Positions 9,320 to 18,288 of a stretch of DNA of 64,000 bases are shown piece after piece. The notes below the pieces were generated by a model, which was not told where the DNA came from, ran no database searches, and worked only from the letters and a program-made list of their open reading frames with translations. Origin of the DNA: Nocardia sp. XZ_19_385 (GTDB lineage Bacteria; Actinomycetota; Actinomycetes; Mycobacteriales; Mycobacteriaceae); NCBI RefSeq assembly GCF_015355755.1, contig NZ_JACVEE010000001.1, forward strand, positions 1,116,001 to 1,180,000, written 5' to 3'. Position 1 is the first letter of the stretch. Each line of letters begins with the position of its first letter. The position numbers and the translations under genes were made by a program.

Positions 9320-10114
9320 ATGTCGATGTCCCAGGACAGTTTTCTGACTCGCGCCGGCGCGCGAATCGCCTACCAGCTCAACGGATCCGGATCACCGCTC
9401 GGTTATGCGCACGGGGTGTTGCTGAGCCGGGACGCCGTGCGCCGCCTCGAGCTGTTCGATTTCGATCAGCTGGCAAGCGAACATCTGCTGCTCACCTACG
9501 ATCAGCGCGGTCATGGCCGATCGACGGGCCGGCCCGTGGCCGAGGACTACCGGTTCGAAAACGTCGCGCACGATCTCTTGGCGCTCATGGACGAAGCCGG
9601 TCTCGACGAGCCCATGGATATCGTCGGATCCTCCCTCGGCTGCGCCGCGGCGCTCTATGCCGCCCTGGCGGCACCCGAGCGCTTCGGCCGCCTGGTGTTG
9701 ATAATCCCGCCCGCGGCGTGGGACACCGACGGCAAACCGGCGCGGCAGTGGTACCACGACACGGCCGACCGCATCGAAAACATCAGCGCGCCCGCATGGC
9801 TCGAAGAGTGGGCGCAGGGCGACCCGCTACCGATCTTCGCCGACTACCCGCAATTCGGCTTCACTCCCGATGTGCCGAACGACCTACTCGCACCGGTGCT
9901 GCACGGCGTGGGCTCGGCCGACCTCCCGGCGCCACAGGACCTCGCAGCCCTCTCGCACCCGACCCTCATCCTGGCCTGGGAGACCGACCCACTCCATCCG
10001 GTGTCGACGGCACAGCGCCTCGACGAACACCTACCGAACTCGAGCTTGCAGATCGCGCACTCGGTGGACGACATCAAGACATGGACCCATCGAATCGCCG
10101 AATTCTGCCGCTGA
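9320..10114 (+). CDS. Alpha/beta-fold hydrolase
   Basis: This 264-aa single-domain alpha/beta hydrolase shows the beta-strand and elbow pattern LLLTYDQRGHGRSTGRP, then IVGSSLGCAAALYAALAAPE with nucleophile Ser 105 in G-S-S-L-G. A candidate acidic residue lies in LILAWETDPLHP and a candidate catalytic His in LQIAHSVDDIKTW. RGHGRS is the usual oxyanion-side motif of the family. GGAAGCGAG precedes the ATG at 9320; a second ATG lies two codons on. The substrate is unknown. It is divergent from the MFS exporter and may share the palindromic operator at 9270. No signal peptide is seen. Confidence 0.85.
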   Translation: MSMSQDSFLTRAGARIAYQLNGSGSPLGYAHGVLLSRDAVRRLELFDFDQLASEHLLLTYDQRGHGRSTGRPVAEDYRFENVAHDLLALMDEAGLDEPMDIVGSSLGCAAALYAALAAPERFGRLVLIIPPAAWDTDGKPARQWYHDTADRIENISAPAWLEEWAQGDPLPIFADYPQFGFTPDVPNDLLAPVLHGVGSADLPAPQDLAALSHPTLILAWETDPLHPVSTAQRLDEHLPNSSLQIAHSVDDIKTWTHRIAEFCR

Positions 10115-10123
10115 GGCTTTGTC

Positions 10124-10741
10124 CTATGAGGCGGCGATCGGTTGCTGGGGGTGCCGGATCGCGGTGAGTAAGCGCAGGCAGCGGTCGGCCATCTCCGCAG
10201 GGTTATGGCCGGGGTGGTCGCTCCACCAAGAGATGGTGGTGGACACGATGCTGAACCACCACGCCCGCAGCAGCGAATGATCCTCGGGGTCGAAAGTTCC
10301 TGCGCCGCCCAGGACTTCGGCCACGCCGTCGGAACCCATGGTGTTGAGTGCGTCCTGATAGGCGCGTGCGCGATCGTAAGCAGGACTCGGGCGGGGCAGG
10401 GTGCCGTCGTAAATGATCCGCCAATTCTGGGTACGTCCGTCCAGGGCATGGAAAATCCCGGTGAGGGTGGCCAGTGCTTTGCCTTGCGCGCCGTGGACAA
10501 CTTGGGCGCGAGCGACAGCCTCGACGAGACTCTCGCCCGCGCGCTGCACGCAGGCGGTGTGCAGACCGTCCCGGGAACCGAAGTAGGTGTAGATCAGCGG
10601 CTTGGAAACCCCTGCGGCGGTAGCGATATCGGCAAGGGAGGCGTTAGCGTAGCCGCGGGTGCCGAACTCGGCCGTGGCGATGTCGAGGATCTGTAGTTCG
10701 CGTTGCTCACGCGGTACGCCCTTGGTCCCGGCCCCGCTCAT
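10124..10741 (-). CDS. TetR-family regulator coupled to the FAD oxidase
   Basis: This 205-aa protein has a textbook TetR DNA-binding domain (ILDIATAEFGTRGYANASLA, then DIATAAGVSKPLIYTYFGSR) at about residues 18-60 and a helical C-terminal regulatory domain. Its start overlaps the stop of the upstream oxidase gene by 4 bases, so the two are co-transcribed and translationally coupled. The operator is therefore expected upstream of the oxidase, where an inverted repeat lies at 12384-12420. The ligand is unknown; a lipid or ether-lipid intermediate is plausible from the neighbour. It is convergent with the hydrolase, with 9 bases between stops. Confidence 0.88.
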   Translation of the reverse strand: MSGAGTKGVPREQRELQILDIATAEFGTRGYANASLADIATAAGVSKPLIYTYFGSRDGLHTACVQRAGESLVEAVARAQVVHGAQGKALATLTGIFHALDGRTQNWRIIYDGTLPRPSPAYDRARAYQDALNTMGSDGVAEVLGGAGTFDPEDHSLLRAWWFSIVSTTISWWSDHPGHNPAEMADRCLRLLTAIRHPQQPIAAS

Positions 10742-12357
10742 CGGACAGCACCGCTCCGCACCGGATCGATCAGGACACCGGGATTGAGGATCCCGGCAGG
10801 ATCCAGCGCCGATTTCGACGCCCGCAGCGCGTGCGCGAACGGTTCGGGGCGCTGCCCGTCGTACCAGGGCCGGTGGTCACGGCCGACGGCATGATGATGG
10901 GTAATAGTTCCGCCGGAACTCGACAATGCCTGTGAGACAGCAGATTTGATCTCGTCCCACTGCTCGACAGTCTGCCCCCAACGGCCGGCGGCGTAGATGC
11001 CGAAATATGGTGCGGGACCATCTGGATAGACGTGCGTGAACCGGCAGGTCACCACTCCGGTGATGCCGAGCGCCTCGAAAGCCTTCGTCGCCGCCGCGTG
11101 CACCGCCGCTCGCAGCTCGTCGAAACGATCCCAGGTGCAGGCGGTTTCGAAGGTTTCCACGATCATCGACTGCGCGGCCAGCGCATCGCGCTGATACGGC
11201 ATCCGCAAGAACGAGGACCGCCAGGTATCAGCGGCCCCGGAGCGCGCCGGGTCCTCTTCGGAGTCGGTGGATCGGACCCCTTCCGGGACCCTGCCGCCAT
11301 GGTCACGGCAGATCTGCAGCGCCCACGACAGCGGCTCGTCGACCGGATGATCCGCTGATTCGAAGCCCAGCACCAGCACGCCGCCGGAAGTGGGCGTACC
11401 CGCGTTGAGGAACGCCTCGACCGGATCCAGCAACCGGCAGTTCGCCGGGAACAACCCGGATTGCGCGATACCCCGAGTCGCGGCGACCGCAGCGCTGTAG
11501 TCGTCGAAGATCACCGACGCACCCGCCCGCCACCGCGGGCGAACCTGCACCCGCATCCACGCCTCCGTGATCACCCCCAGAATGCCTTCGGAACCGAGAA
11601 ACATCCGGTCCGGCGACGGACCAGCGCCCGACCCCGGCAACCGGCGGGACTCGCTGATCCCGATCGGCGTCACCACCCGCATCGACTCGACCAAGTCGTC
11701 GATATGGGTGTAAACGGTCGCGTAATGTCCGCCCGCCCGAGTAGCCAGCCAGCCACCGAGCGTTGAAAACTCGAACGACTGCGGAAAGTGCCGCAACGTC
11801 AACCCTTCCGGCCGCAGGGCCCGCTCCAACACAGGCCCCAACATCCCCGCCTGAATCCGCGCCGCCCGGCTGACCGGATCGATCTCCACCACCCGGTTCA
11901 ACAGCCCCAGATCCAACGACACCGTCCCGGCGTAATCGCCGACACCACGCGGCTCCACCCCACCCACCACCGAAGTGCCTCCGCCGAAGGGGATTACCGC
12001 GATCCCCGCCCCCGCACACCAGTCGAGTACATCCACCACATCACCTTCGGTGCGTGGGCGCACCACCAGATCCGGCACATGATCCACGCGCCCGAGCAAC
12101 ATCCGCACCACGTCCCGAAAAGCCTGCCCGTGCCCGTGCGCGACACGGTCGGCGAGATCACCAGAAGCCAACGCCGCCAACGCCTTCGGCGGCTCGATCC
12201 GGCAGTCGGGAACCGTTAGCTCGGCGAGTTCGGGTGGCTCGTGCACAGATAAGTCCGCACCCGGCATGATGTCTGCCACCCGACGAGTGAGTGCAGCGCG
12301 CTCCGCACCGACCACAGCGTCCTCGACGTTCCCCCAACCCCACCACGACCGCGTCAC
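10738..12357 (-). CDS. FAD-binding oxidase, alkyl-DHAP-synthase-like
   Basis: This 539-aa flavoprotein belongs to the VAO/PCMH superfamily, nearest to alkyldihydroxyacetonephosphate synthase (AGPS), which swaps the acyl of acyl-DHAP for a fatty alcohol in ether-lipid synthesis. Evidence: the N-terminal WWGWGN motif; the FAD-binding segment VIPFGGGTSVVGGVEP; STLGGWLATRAGGHYATVYT; CRFTHVYPDGPAPYFGI; and the C-terminal SGGTITHHHAVGRDH, whose His cluster is the AGPS active-site signature. Many actinobacterial relatives are uncharacterised, so substrate is not assured. The start is GTG at 12355-12357 with GAGGAGG about 6 bases upstream. It is first in an operon with the TetR gene. Confidence 0.85.
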   Translation of the reverse strand: MTRSWWGWGNVEDAVVGAERAALTRRVADIMPGADLSVHEPPELAELTVPDCRIEPPKALAALASGDLADRVAHGHGQAFRDVVRMLLGRVDHVPDLVVRPRTEGDVVDVLDWCAGAGIAVIPFGGGTSVVGGVEPRGVGDYAGTVSLDLGLLNRVVEIDPVSRAARIQAGMLGPVLERALRPEGLTLRHFPQSFEFSTLGGWLATRAGGHYATVYTHIDDLVESMRVVTPIGISESRRLPGSGAGPSPDRMFLGSEGILGVITEAWMRVQVRPRWRAGASVIFDDYSAAVAATRGIAQSGLFPANCRLLDPVEAFLNAGTPTSGGVLVLGFESADHPVDEPLSWALQICRDHGGRVPEGVRSTDSEEDPARSGAADTWRSSFLRMPYQRDALAAQSMIVETFETACTWDRFDELRAAVHAAATKAFEALGITGVVTCRFTHVYPDGPAPYFGIYAAGRWGQTVEQWDEIKSAVSQALSSSGGTITHHHAVGRDHRPWYDGQRPEPFAHALRASKSALDPAGILNPGVLIDPVRSGAVR

Positions 12358-12383
12358 AGCCGCCTCCTCTCGACCGACTCAGC

Positions 12384-12420
12384 AATTGACCAGAAGGTAA
12401 TTTACTTCAGAGTCAATTAC
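12384..12420. promoter_or_regulatory. Nested inverted repeats upstream of the oxidase-tetR operon
   Basis: AATTGAC (12384-12390) is inverted as GTCAATT (12412-12418), with an imperfect palindrome GAAGGTAATTTACTTC at 12393-12408 between them. This A/T-rich block is 27 bases upstream of the GTG start, in otherwise GC-rich DNA, and is the best candidate operator for the coupled TetR regulator. Confidence 0.5.
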
Positions 12421-12667
12421 AAGGGGTGTGCGGAAGCTGGTCGATGAGTTCGATGACAACCACGAACTCTGACTCACCGACCGGGCAACGCTCGGGACCA
12501 GCTGTCTTCAACTATCCCGGGATGCCACACGGCGACGACTGCGCAACCAAGCCGCGAAGGCGCTCGCCAAACTGCCCCGAGAAGACAAAGCCAGCGGGGA
12601 ACCGAATCCCCCGGGGCCGTAGAACGGCGGGTCGATTGCAACCGTCGGGGTTCTGTGACGCGGCTTG

Positions 12668-13027
12668 TCATCTTGCTGTCAGTTTGGTCTGGCCCGCGCT
12701 GGACACCGACCAGGTGCCCAGTCCAGCGGCACTCGCGGTGGCGCCCGTGGCGGTGTCGAGCAGGACTGGGATGCCTCCGATGAAGAAGGATGTTGCGATG
12801 CCGGTGGTGGCCTTGGTGGTCTTGCACGGGGCGGCGACGCCGTTGTTGTTCGCGGGGCACGGGGAGAGCACGCCGGGGGCGGGGGCCAGGAATTGCAGGC
12901 CGATTTCCTTGCCTGACAATATGATTCCCTTGCCGTTCACCGTGTGCAGCGGGTCACCGGCGATCACTGGCAGCGTGCCGCCGTGGGCGCATTTGATGGT
13001 CGCGCCCACGACCAGAACGAATGGCAT
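12668..13027 (-). CDS. PAAR-like tip protein of the eCIS
   Basis: This 119-aa Gly/Ala-rich beta protein has the PAAR-like pattern: IKCAHGGTLPVIAG early, then LSPCPANNNGVAAPCKTTKA and GIPVLLDTATGA. The three Cys and nearby His could bind the tip metal. It matches the small PAAR-like/DUF4280-type proteins of eCIS loci, which cap the spike trimer (Afp10 role). It is last in the leftward eCIS operon, 15 bases after the DUF4157-toxin gene, so it may have been acquired or delivered with that protein. Function is inferred from context and pattern. Confidence 0.72.
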   Translation of the reverse strand: MPFVLVVGATIKCAHGGTLPVIAGDPLHTVNGKGIILSGKEIGLQFLAPAPGVLSPCPANNNGVAAPCKTTKATTGIATSFFIGGIPVLLDTATGATASAAGLGTWSVSSAGQTKLTAR

Positions 13028-13042
13028 GGTGGTCGCTCCCCG

Positions 13043-15955
13043 TTAGTCGTCGCTCCAGATCCAGATGTGCTGGGCTTTGATCGCGCCGCCCGATCTGGCG
13101 ACGATGCCGTCGATGATGTAGGTGCCCTCGGCGACCGTCAGCTTCAGTCCGCGGGCATCGATCGCGACGGCCTGCTGATAGCCGGGCGGGAGATGCTTGT
13201 CGGCGATCCGGCGCTTGGCTTGCCTGACGACGGCACTGATCAAGGCGTCGGGATTCTTCTTCAACGTCGTCAGGTACTGCTTCGCGTCGATGGAGAGTTT
13301 CAGCGGATGCACGACAGTATCGAGTATCCCGGCACCGGGTGTCCCCCTCTTGACTACCGCTCCGTTCATGATCGCCAGTTGACTACTCGTGCCGCCTGGA
13401 TACGCCGCGTCGAACGGAGCCTCCACCTCGGGTTCGAACCCCTTCGCGCTCTTGGCGATTGCCGAGCGGCGGTCCCGAGGGCTCGGCTTCCTCGGCCCGT
13501 ACATCACACCGGTGACGGGCAGCTCGGGCTTCTTGCCGTACCCGGGCTGCGTCACCTCACTCGCGCTGCGCGCGGTTTTGATCATGTCGGGGGAGGGCGG
13601 TCGCACCGGGTCGGGAGCCGTCGGCCCGCGCCCGCCAGCGCTGGCTTTCACCGGCGGCGGCACCGCCGGTGGTGGTGTGACTCCACTGTCACCCGCGATC
13701 ACCAGCGCCGGCGCGGGCAACGCCGACTCATGTACCGCGGAAGGTGCTTCCGCCGCGGCGGCATGCACGGCGGGTGGCGCATCGGCGTCCACCAACTCCG
13801 GCTCTTGCTGTGGTGCAGTCTTTTTGACGGGTTCCACGAGCGCCGGGTCTTGCTGCGGCGCAGCCTTTTTGAGGGGGTCCGGCATCTTCTCATCCGGCGG
13901 ACGCTCGAATTCCCGGCGTTTCGGCGGGGCCTCGACGGGCGATTCGTGGAACGGGCTCGGATCCTTACGGCGACGCCAGTCCGGGTGCACGCCTGGCTCG
14001 CGGGGTGGCAGCGCCGGGGTTTTCGGAGGCAACTCGGGGGTCTTCGACGGTGGCGGCGCAACCGGTTTCGGCACCGGTCTCGGCATGGGAGGCGGAAAGG
14101 TCACCGGCTCGGGTGCGGGCGGATCGGGTCGCCGGAAGGGATGGCCGCCCTGGTCGGGCGGCTGTGGCACCGGTTTGGGCGTAGGGGCCGGAGCGGGCTT
14201 GTTCCCCCCGACATGTTCGGCCGGACCGACCTTGACCATGACGGCGGGTTCGGGCTCGGGCGTCGGGGCCGCTTTCCCCGACTTTGCACCGGGCTTCTGC
14301 GAATTCATCTGGTGCGCAACAACTTGCCGCAGCGCGTCCAGTCCGGCTTTCACGACGGCGGCCAGATCCTTGTGCAGGATCTTGTCGCGATCGGGCCCGT
14401 GCGCGTGCTGCAGATCGTGTGCGTATTGCAGTACCGGTTGTGCGGTGGCCAGCGCCACCATCGCGAAATCGATGAAGAGGGGCAACAGTTTTCGCCCACC
14501 CTTCGCCGCCCGCAGGCCGGCGATGAACAGCACCATGTTGCCGATCGCGAACCAGAAATCCCGGGTGCGCACGAACGCGGTCGGGTCCTCCTCGGTGGCG
14601 CCCTTACGCACCGCGACCTCGATCGATTTCGCGGAACCGAGCGCGGCAACGATCTTCAGAGGGATCGCTACTTCCTCGCCGCCCACAACCGCCAGCCCGA
14701 CTTGCGACCCCACACTGCCTGCGATCTGGGCCTTTTCGCGCGCGGTGAGCATGCCGTCGTCCGGGGCGGCTCCTTCGAAGGCCCCGGATTTGTCCACGGC
14801 CCCTTCGACTTTGTCGAAGGCCTTACTGACAAGCCCGGAGATCATCGGCGCCTTCGTTATGGGGTCGATCGCGATCGACACACCGGTCTCCGGGTCCACC
14901 GGGGCCTGTTCCGCTGCTTCCCGGAGCTGTCGGGTGAGCGGTCCGGTGAGCCCGATGGTGCCGCCCGACACCACAATTGCCGTGCCCCGCACGGCGGTGC
15001 TCAGCACCTTGCGTTGCGTTTCGCCGAGACCCACGTGCTTGGCGGCGTCGTCCAGACTTCCGAAAGCCATGTCCTCGGTTTGACCAACTTTGGACACCGC
15101 CCAGACGCCGGTGTCGATCAGGTTCGCGGCCTCGAGCCACACACCTTCGGCCGTGCCGAAGTAACCCTTGACCGCATCGCGGGCTTGGACCTTCGCCTGC
15201 TTTTTCAGCGCTGGCATCGCCTTCTTCGCCGTCGCGACAGCCTTCGTCTGGGCCTGTACCACCGCCTGCGCCTTCTCCGCGACTACGGCGGGCGTGACCT
15301 GCTGAACCGTGCTGACGACCGCTTCTTTGGCGACCTGCGCGGCCGCGCGCAGCTGCTCCTCGACCGCACGCGCGCGGGCGAAGGCTGCGGCTTTGGCGGC
15401 TTCCGCCTTCGCGAACGCATCATCCTTGAACGCCCGAGCGCGTTCGAAGTACCCCTTCTCCGCCTTCGCGACACCCATCGGCGCACGCACCGCCACCCGG
15501 ACCGGGCCGCCACCCAGGGCGACGCGCGCCGCGGCAGCATCGGCCTCGGCTTCGGCGGCGTCGTTACGGCCACCACCCTTCGCAGTCGAATCACGCTGCT
15601 GGACAACGTGAGTCAGCTCATGCGCGATCAGCATTCGCCCCTCGGGCGTGCCGGGCTCGAACTGCCCGGACCCGAAGACCACGTCCCGCCCCACTGTGTA
15701 GGCGCTCGCACCCATGGCGTCGGCGCTCGCCGCCGCGGCCGCATGGGTGTGAATGGTGACGTCGGAGAAGTTGTGCCCGAACGCTTCTCGCATCGACTCA
15801 GCCACCGCCGGACTGAGCCGACTGCCCATCGCCTGATTGCCCGCCGCATGCGCGAAATCGAGTAACCCGGACCGGGATTCGCGCGCGCGGCGCGCGGAAC
15901 CGTTCTTCTCGGCCTTCCCGCGCTGGCCCTCCGGTGCCATTTTCGACGACTTCAT
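13043..15955 (-). CDS. DUF4157 eCIS protein with predicted REase-like toxin C-terminus
   Basis: The protein has 970 residues. Residues about 45-140 are a DUF4157 domain with an intact zincin motif HELTH (112-116), a hallmark of eCIS-associated proteins. Residues about 155-260 are Ala/Lys-rich and helical, about 260-540 a further helical and partly hydrophobic region (LVVGGEEVAIPLKIVAALGS), and about 560-800 a Pro/Lys-rich disordered linker. The last 130 residues form a compact domain: GILDTVVHP (Asp 879), SIDAKQYL (Asp 890, Lys 892), SAVVRQAKRR, YQQAVAIDARG. The D...D-x-K pattern followed by Q-x-K-R-R and DARG resembles PD-(D/E)XK toxin domains of polymorphic toxins. The likely role is delivered effector; tape measure is an alternative. 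It overlaps the upstream ATPase by 4 bases. No immunity gene is recognisable. Confidence 0.8.
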   Translation of the reverse strand: MKSSKMAPEGQRGKAEKNGSARRARESRSGLLDFAHAAGNQAMGSRLSPAVAESMREAFGHNFSDVTIHTHAAAAASADAMGASAYTVGRDVVFGSGQFEPGTPEGRMLIAHELTHVVQQRDSTAKGGGRNDAAEAEADAAAARVALGGGPVRVAVRAPMGVAKAEKGYFERARAFKDDAFAKAEAAKAAAFARARAVEEQLRAAAQVAKEAVVSTVQQVTPAVVAEKAQAVVQAQTKAVATAKKAMPALKKQAKVQARDAVKGYFGTAEGVWLEAANLIDTGVWAVSKVGQTEDMAFGSLDDAAKHVGLGETQRKVLSTAVRGTAIVVSGGTIGLTGPLTRQLREAAEQAPVDPETGVSIAIDPITKAPMISGLVSKAFDKVEGAVDKSGAFEGAAPDDGMLTAREKAQIAGSVGSQVGLAVVGGEEVAIPLKIVAALGSAKSIEVAVRKGATEEDPTAFVRTRDFWFAIGNMVLFIAGLRAAKGGRKLLPLFIDFAMVALATAQPVLQYAHDLQHAHGPDRDKILHKDLAAVVKAGLDALRQVVAHQMNSQKPGAKSGKAAPTPEPEPAVMVKVGPAEHVGGNKPAPAPTPKPVPQPPDQGGHPFRRPDPPAPEPVTFPPPMPRPVPKPVAPPPSKTPELPPKTPALPPREPGVHPDWRRRKDPSPFHESPVEAPPKRREFERPPDEKMPDPLKKAAPQQDPALVEPVKKTAPQQEPELVDADAPPAVHAAAAEAPSAVHESALPAPALVIAGDSGVTPPPAVPPPVKASAGGRGPTAPDPVRPPSPDMIKTARSASEVTQPGYGKKPELPVTGVMYGPRKPSPRDRRSAIAKSAKGFEPEVEAPFDAAYPGGTSSQLAIMNGAVVKRGTPGAGILDTVVHPLKLSIDAKQYLTTLKKNPDALISAVVRQAKRRIADKHLPPGYQQAVAIDARGLKLTVAEGTYIIDGIVARSGGAIKAQHIWIWSDD

Positions 15956-18078
15956 GCCGGTCCCCCTGCCGCGTCGGGAACAACCTTGCCCATCTTCCGG
16001 TACTCACTGGCGACAGCGGTCAGCAAGTGGCCGGTACCGATCGGCACCTCCTCGGCGGCCGCGCAGAAGGCGGCACCGAGCAGAATATTGTTGATACTCG
16101 CCCCGGACAACGCGAAATCCCTTGCCATACGGTCGAAGTCGATTGTCTCGCGCGGCGCACCCGCCGGAAGCCGCGTCCGCCAGATGCGCGCCCGATCGGA
16201 CTCACTCGGGAGCGGGAACTCCACGATGAACTGCAACCGCCGCACGAACGCCTCGTCCACGTTGTCTCGCATATTGGTGGTGAGGATCGCCAATCCGTCG
16301 TACTGCTCCATCCGCTGCAGCAGGTAGGAGATCTCCATATTGGCGTAGCGGTCGTGCGAATCGTGTACCGCGGAACGCTTTCCGAATATCGCGTCCGCCT
16401 CGTCGAACAGTAGGCAGGCATTCGCCCGTGGGGCCACGGTGAAAATACGCTCCAGATTCTTCTCGGTTTCCCCGATGTACTTGCTCACCACGGTGGACAA
16501 ATCGATCTTGTACAAATCGACGCCGAGCTCATGCGCGACCACCTCGGCGGCCATCGTCTTCCCGGTCCCCGGGGGGCCGACGAACAGCGCGCTGATTCCT
16601 CGCCCGTGGGACATGCTGCGGCCGAAGCCCCACTCCCCCATCACCTGATCCTGATAGACGACGCGGCGGCAGATCTCCCGCAATTGCCCGGCGGCATGGC
16701 TGGGCAACACGATGTCGTCCCAGCCGTATATCGGGGTGATCTTGCGCGCCGCCAACGCCAATTCACTCCCGGAGTGCGCCCGTGCGGCGGCGAACAATTC
16801 GGCTACCGTCGGCGCGCGGTCCGAAGCACTCAGCACCGCGCTCCGAACGGCGTCCCGGATCTGGCTGTCGCTCAGCCGGAAGCGGCCGGCCAGCGTGCTG
16901 ATATCCGCGGCTTCGACGCGCACCTCGGCCTGCCGCAGCGCGGCGGCCCACATCTGACGACGGCGCGTCGAGTCCGGCACCGCGAAAGGCACCACGACCA
17001 CGTCGAATTCGTCGGCGCTCAACGGAATCCACGACCCACTGCCGGTGATAACGGTGACGCCCGAATGTGCCCGCAGCTGATCGGCCAGTGTTGCGCGCCT
17101 GCTCATTTCGTCCGCACCGCGAAGTTCGTCGAATTCCTCGAGGACCAGCAACGCCCCGTGCAGCAATGCCTCCCGCAGCACCACGGCGAGAATGTCGGCG
17201 AAGGTCTCGTCACGCGGCAGCGATCCGGCCCGGACGACCAGCATGGGCACCCCGAGTTCGGCCGCCAGTGCACGAGCCGACGCACCTTTCCCAGTGCCCG
17301 CCGGACCCTCGAAATAGGCTGTGAGCGGGCGTGTTCGCCACGCCGCACGCACGGATCGCAGCAGCGACTCCCCGACCGGTACTTCCTCAGCGCCCGGTCG
17401 CGGATGACTCAACCGGCAGCAACCCGCGAGCCGTCGATCGAGCCCGTTCTGGCCGAGCAACACGTCGACGATCTGCGGATCGAGGTGCAGCGTCTGCGCC
17501 GACATCGGCAGCCTGCCCTCCGCGGTCAGGGTGAGGATTCGGCCGCGCGACAGCGGCGCGGCCGTCCCGAACACGGTGCGGCGAGCCAGCTTCTCCGGCT
17601 GCGAACGGGTCAGCACGTTCAGCGCGAGATCCACGGTGGGTTGCCGCTGGCCGATATCGTCGTGCAGGTACCCGAACACCCGCCCATAGCGCAGATCGAC
17701 CTCCGGCGCCAGCGCGATCAATACGACATCGAGCTCGAATTCGGTGAGCCCGTAGGTCTGCGCCAGCCACACCCACCCGGCGTCCTCGGCGAGGATGTGC
17801 TGCCAGGCCGGCTCGATGTCCCCGCCGCCGTGGACTTCCCCGGCATCGCGCAACGCCCGCTGCGCCGCCTCGGCATCGATATAAAGGCCGCGGAACGGAT
17901 CGCCCGCCATTTCCAGGCCGAACGATTCACGGGCTGTCGCCAAGGCCTGGGCGAGAATTCTATTCAGCCGGCGCAGGGCGGCGCCGAGCTCCGCCGAGCC
18001 GGTGTCGGCGGCACCGACAGTCTCACGATATGTCGCCTTTTCGGACACCGGCATCTCCGCACATCGGTCCGCGGACAA
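15952..18078 (-). CDS. eCIS AAA+ ATPase (Afp15-like)
   Basis: This 708-aa protein has an N-terminal helical/winged-helix region (about 30-225) and two AAA+ modules. Module 1 has a Walker A GPAGTGKG (258-265) but a degenerate Walker B ending VLEEFDE (about 312-318). Module 2 has GPPGTGKT (501-508), LLFDEADAIFG (556-566) and an arginine-finger region DEAFVRRLQF. The arrangement of a weaker first and canonical second ATPase module matches the conserved ATPase of Afp/PVC/eCIS loci, thought to act in particle assembly or sheath recycling. It is first in the leftward operon and divergent from the DUF4255 gene across 210 bases, so both halves of the eCIS locus could share a promoter region. Confidence 0.92.
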   Translation of the reverse strand: MSADRCAEMPVSEKATYRETVGAADTGSAELGAALRRLNRILAQALATARESFGLEMAGDPFRGLYIDAEAAQRALRDAGEVHGGGDIEPAWQHILAEDAGWVWLAQTYGLTEFELDVVLIALAPEVDLRYGRVFGYLHDDIGQRQPTVDLALNVLTRSQPEKLARRTVFGTAAPLSRGRILTLTAEGRLPMSAQTLHLDPQIVDVLLGQNGLDRRLAGCCRLSHPRPGAEEVPVGESLLRSVRAAWRTRPLTAYFEGPAGTGKGASARALAAELGVPMLVVRAGSLPRDETFADILAVVLREALLHGALLVLEEFDELRGADEMSRRATLADQLRAHSGVTVITGSGSWIPLSADEFDVVVVPFAVPDSTRRRQMWAAALRQAEVRVEAADISTLAGRFRLSDSQIRDAVRSAVLSASDRAPTVAELFAAARAHSGSELALAARKITPIYGWDDIVLPSHAAGQLREICRRVVYQDQVMGEWGFGRSMSHGRGISALFVGPPGTGKTMAAEVVAHELGVDLYKIDLSTVVSKYIGETEKNLERIFTVAPRANACLLFDEADAIFGKRSAVHDSHDRYANMEISYLLQRMEQYDGLAILTTNMRDNVDEAFVRRLQFIVEFPLPSESDRARIWRTRLPAGAPRETIDFDRMARDFALSGASINNILLGAAFCAAAEEVPIGTGHLLTAVASEYRKMGKVVPDAAGGPA

Positions 18079-18288
18079 GTGTGCTCATTGTAGAGCCAAA
18101 CGGGGCAACGATGTCGTAAACTTGGAGCTGCGCGTTTTCGATCAAGTGGAGTCGAGATCTCGGGGGTCTCGGAAAAACCGTGTGAGTGAGTACACCTCGG
18201 CGCTCCGCACCTGCTGGTAGCCACAAGATCATGTGAAAGGCAGCTTCGGAGATGATCACGGTTTCCCCGAATTCCTAAGGCGTGGTTT
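18079..18288. promoter_or_regulatory. Divergent promoter region of the eCIS locus
   Basis: These 210 bases separate the divergent ATPase and DUF4255 operons and must hold both promoters. A perfect 10-bp palindrome CGAGATCTCG lies at 18153-18162, followed by GGGGTCTCGG, which repeats half of it. No confident -10/-35 pair can be named. Confidence 0.45.

Noticed and set aside
12944..15865. A 973-codon open frame on the + strand opposite the DUF4157-toxin gene, and similar long antisense frames at 22357-24288, 24806-26476, 3951-5324 and 6697-8637
   Set aside because: They encode low-complexity Arg/Gly/His-rich sequence without domains, and arise from the absence of stops in GC-rich antisense frames of genes with clear motifs.
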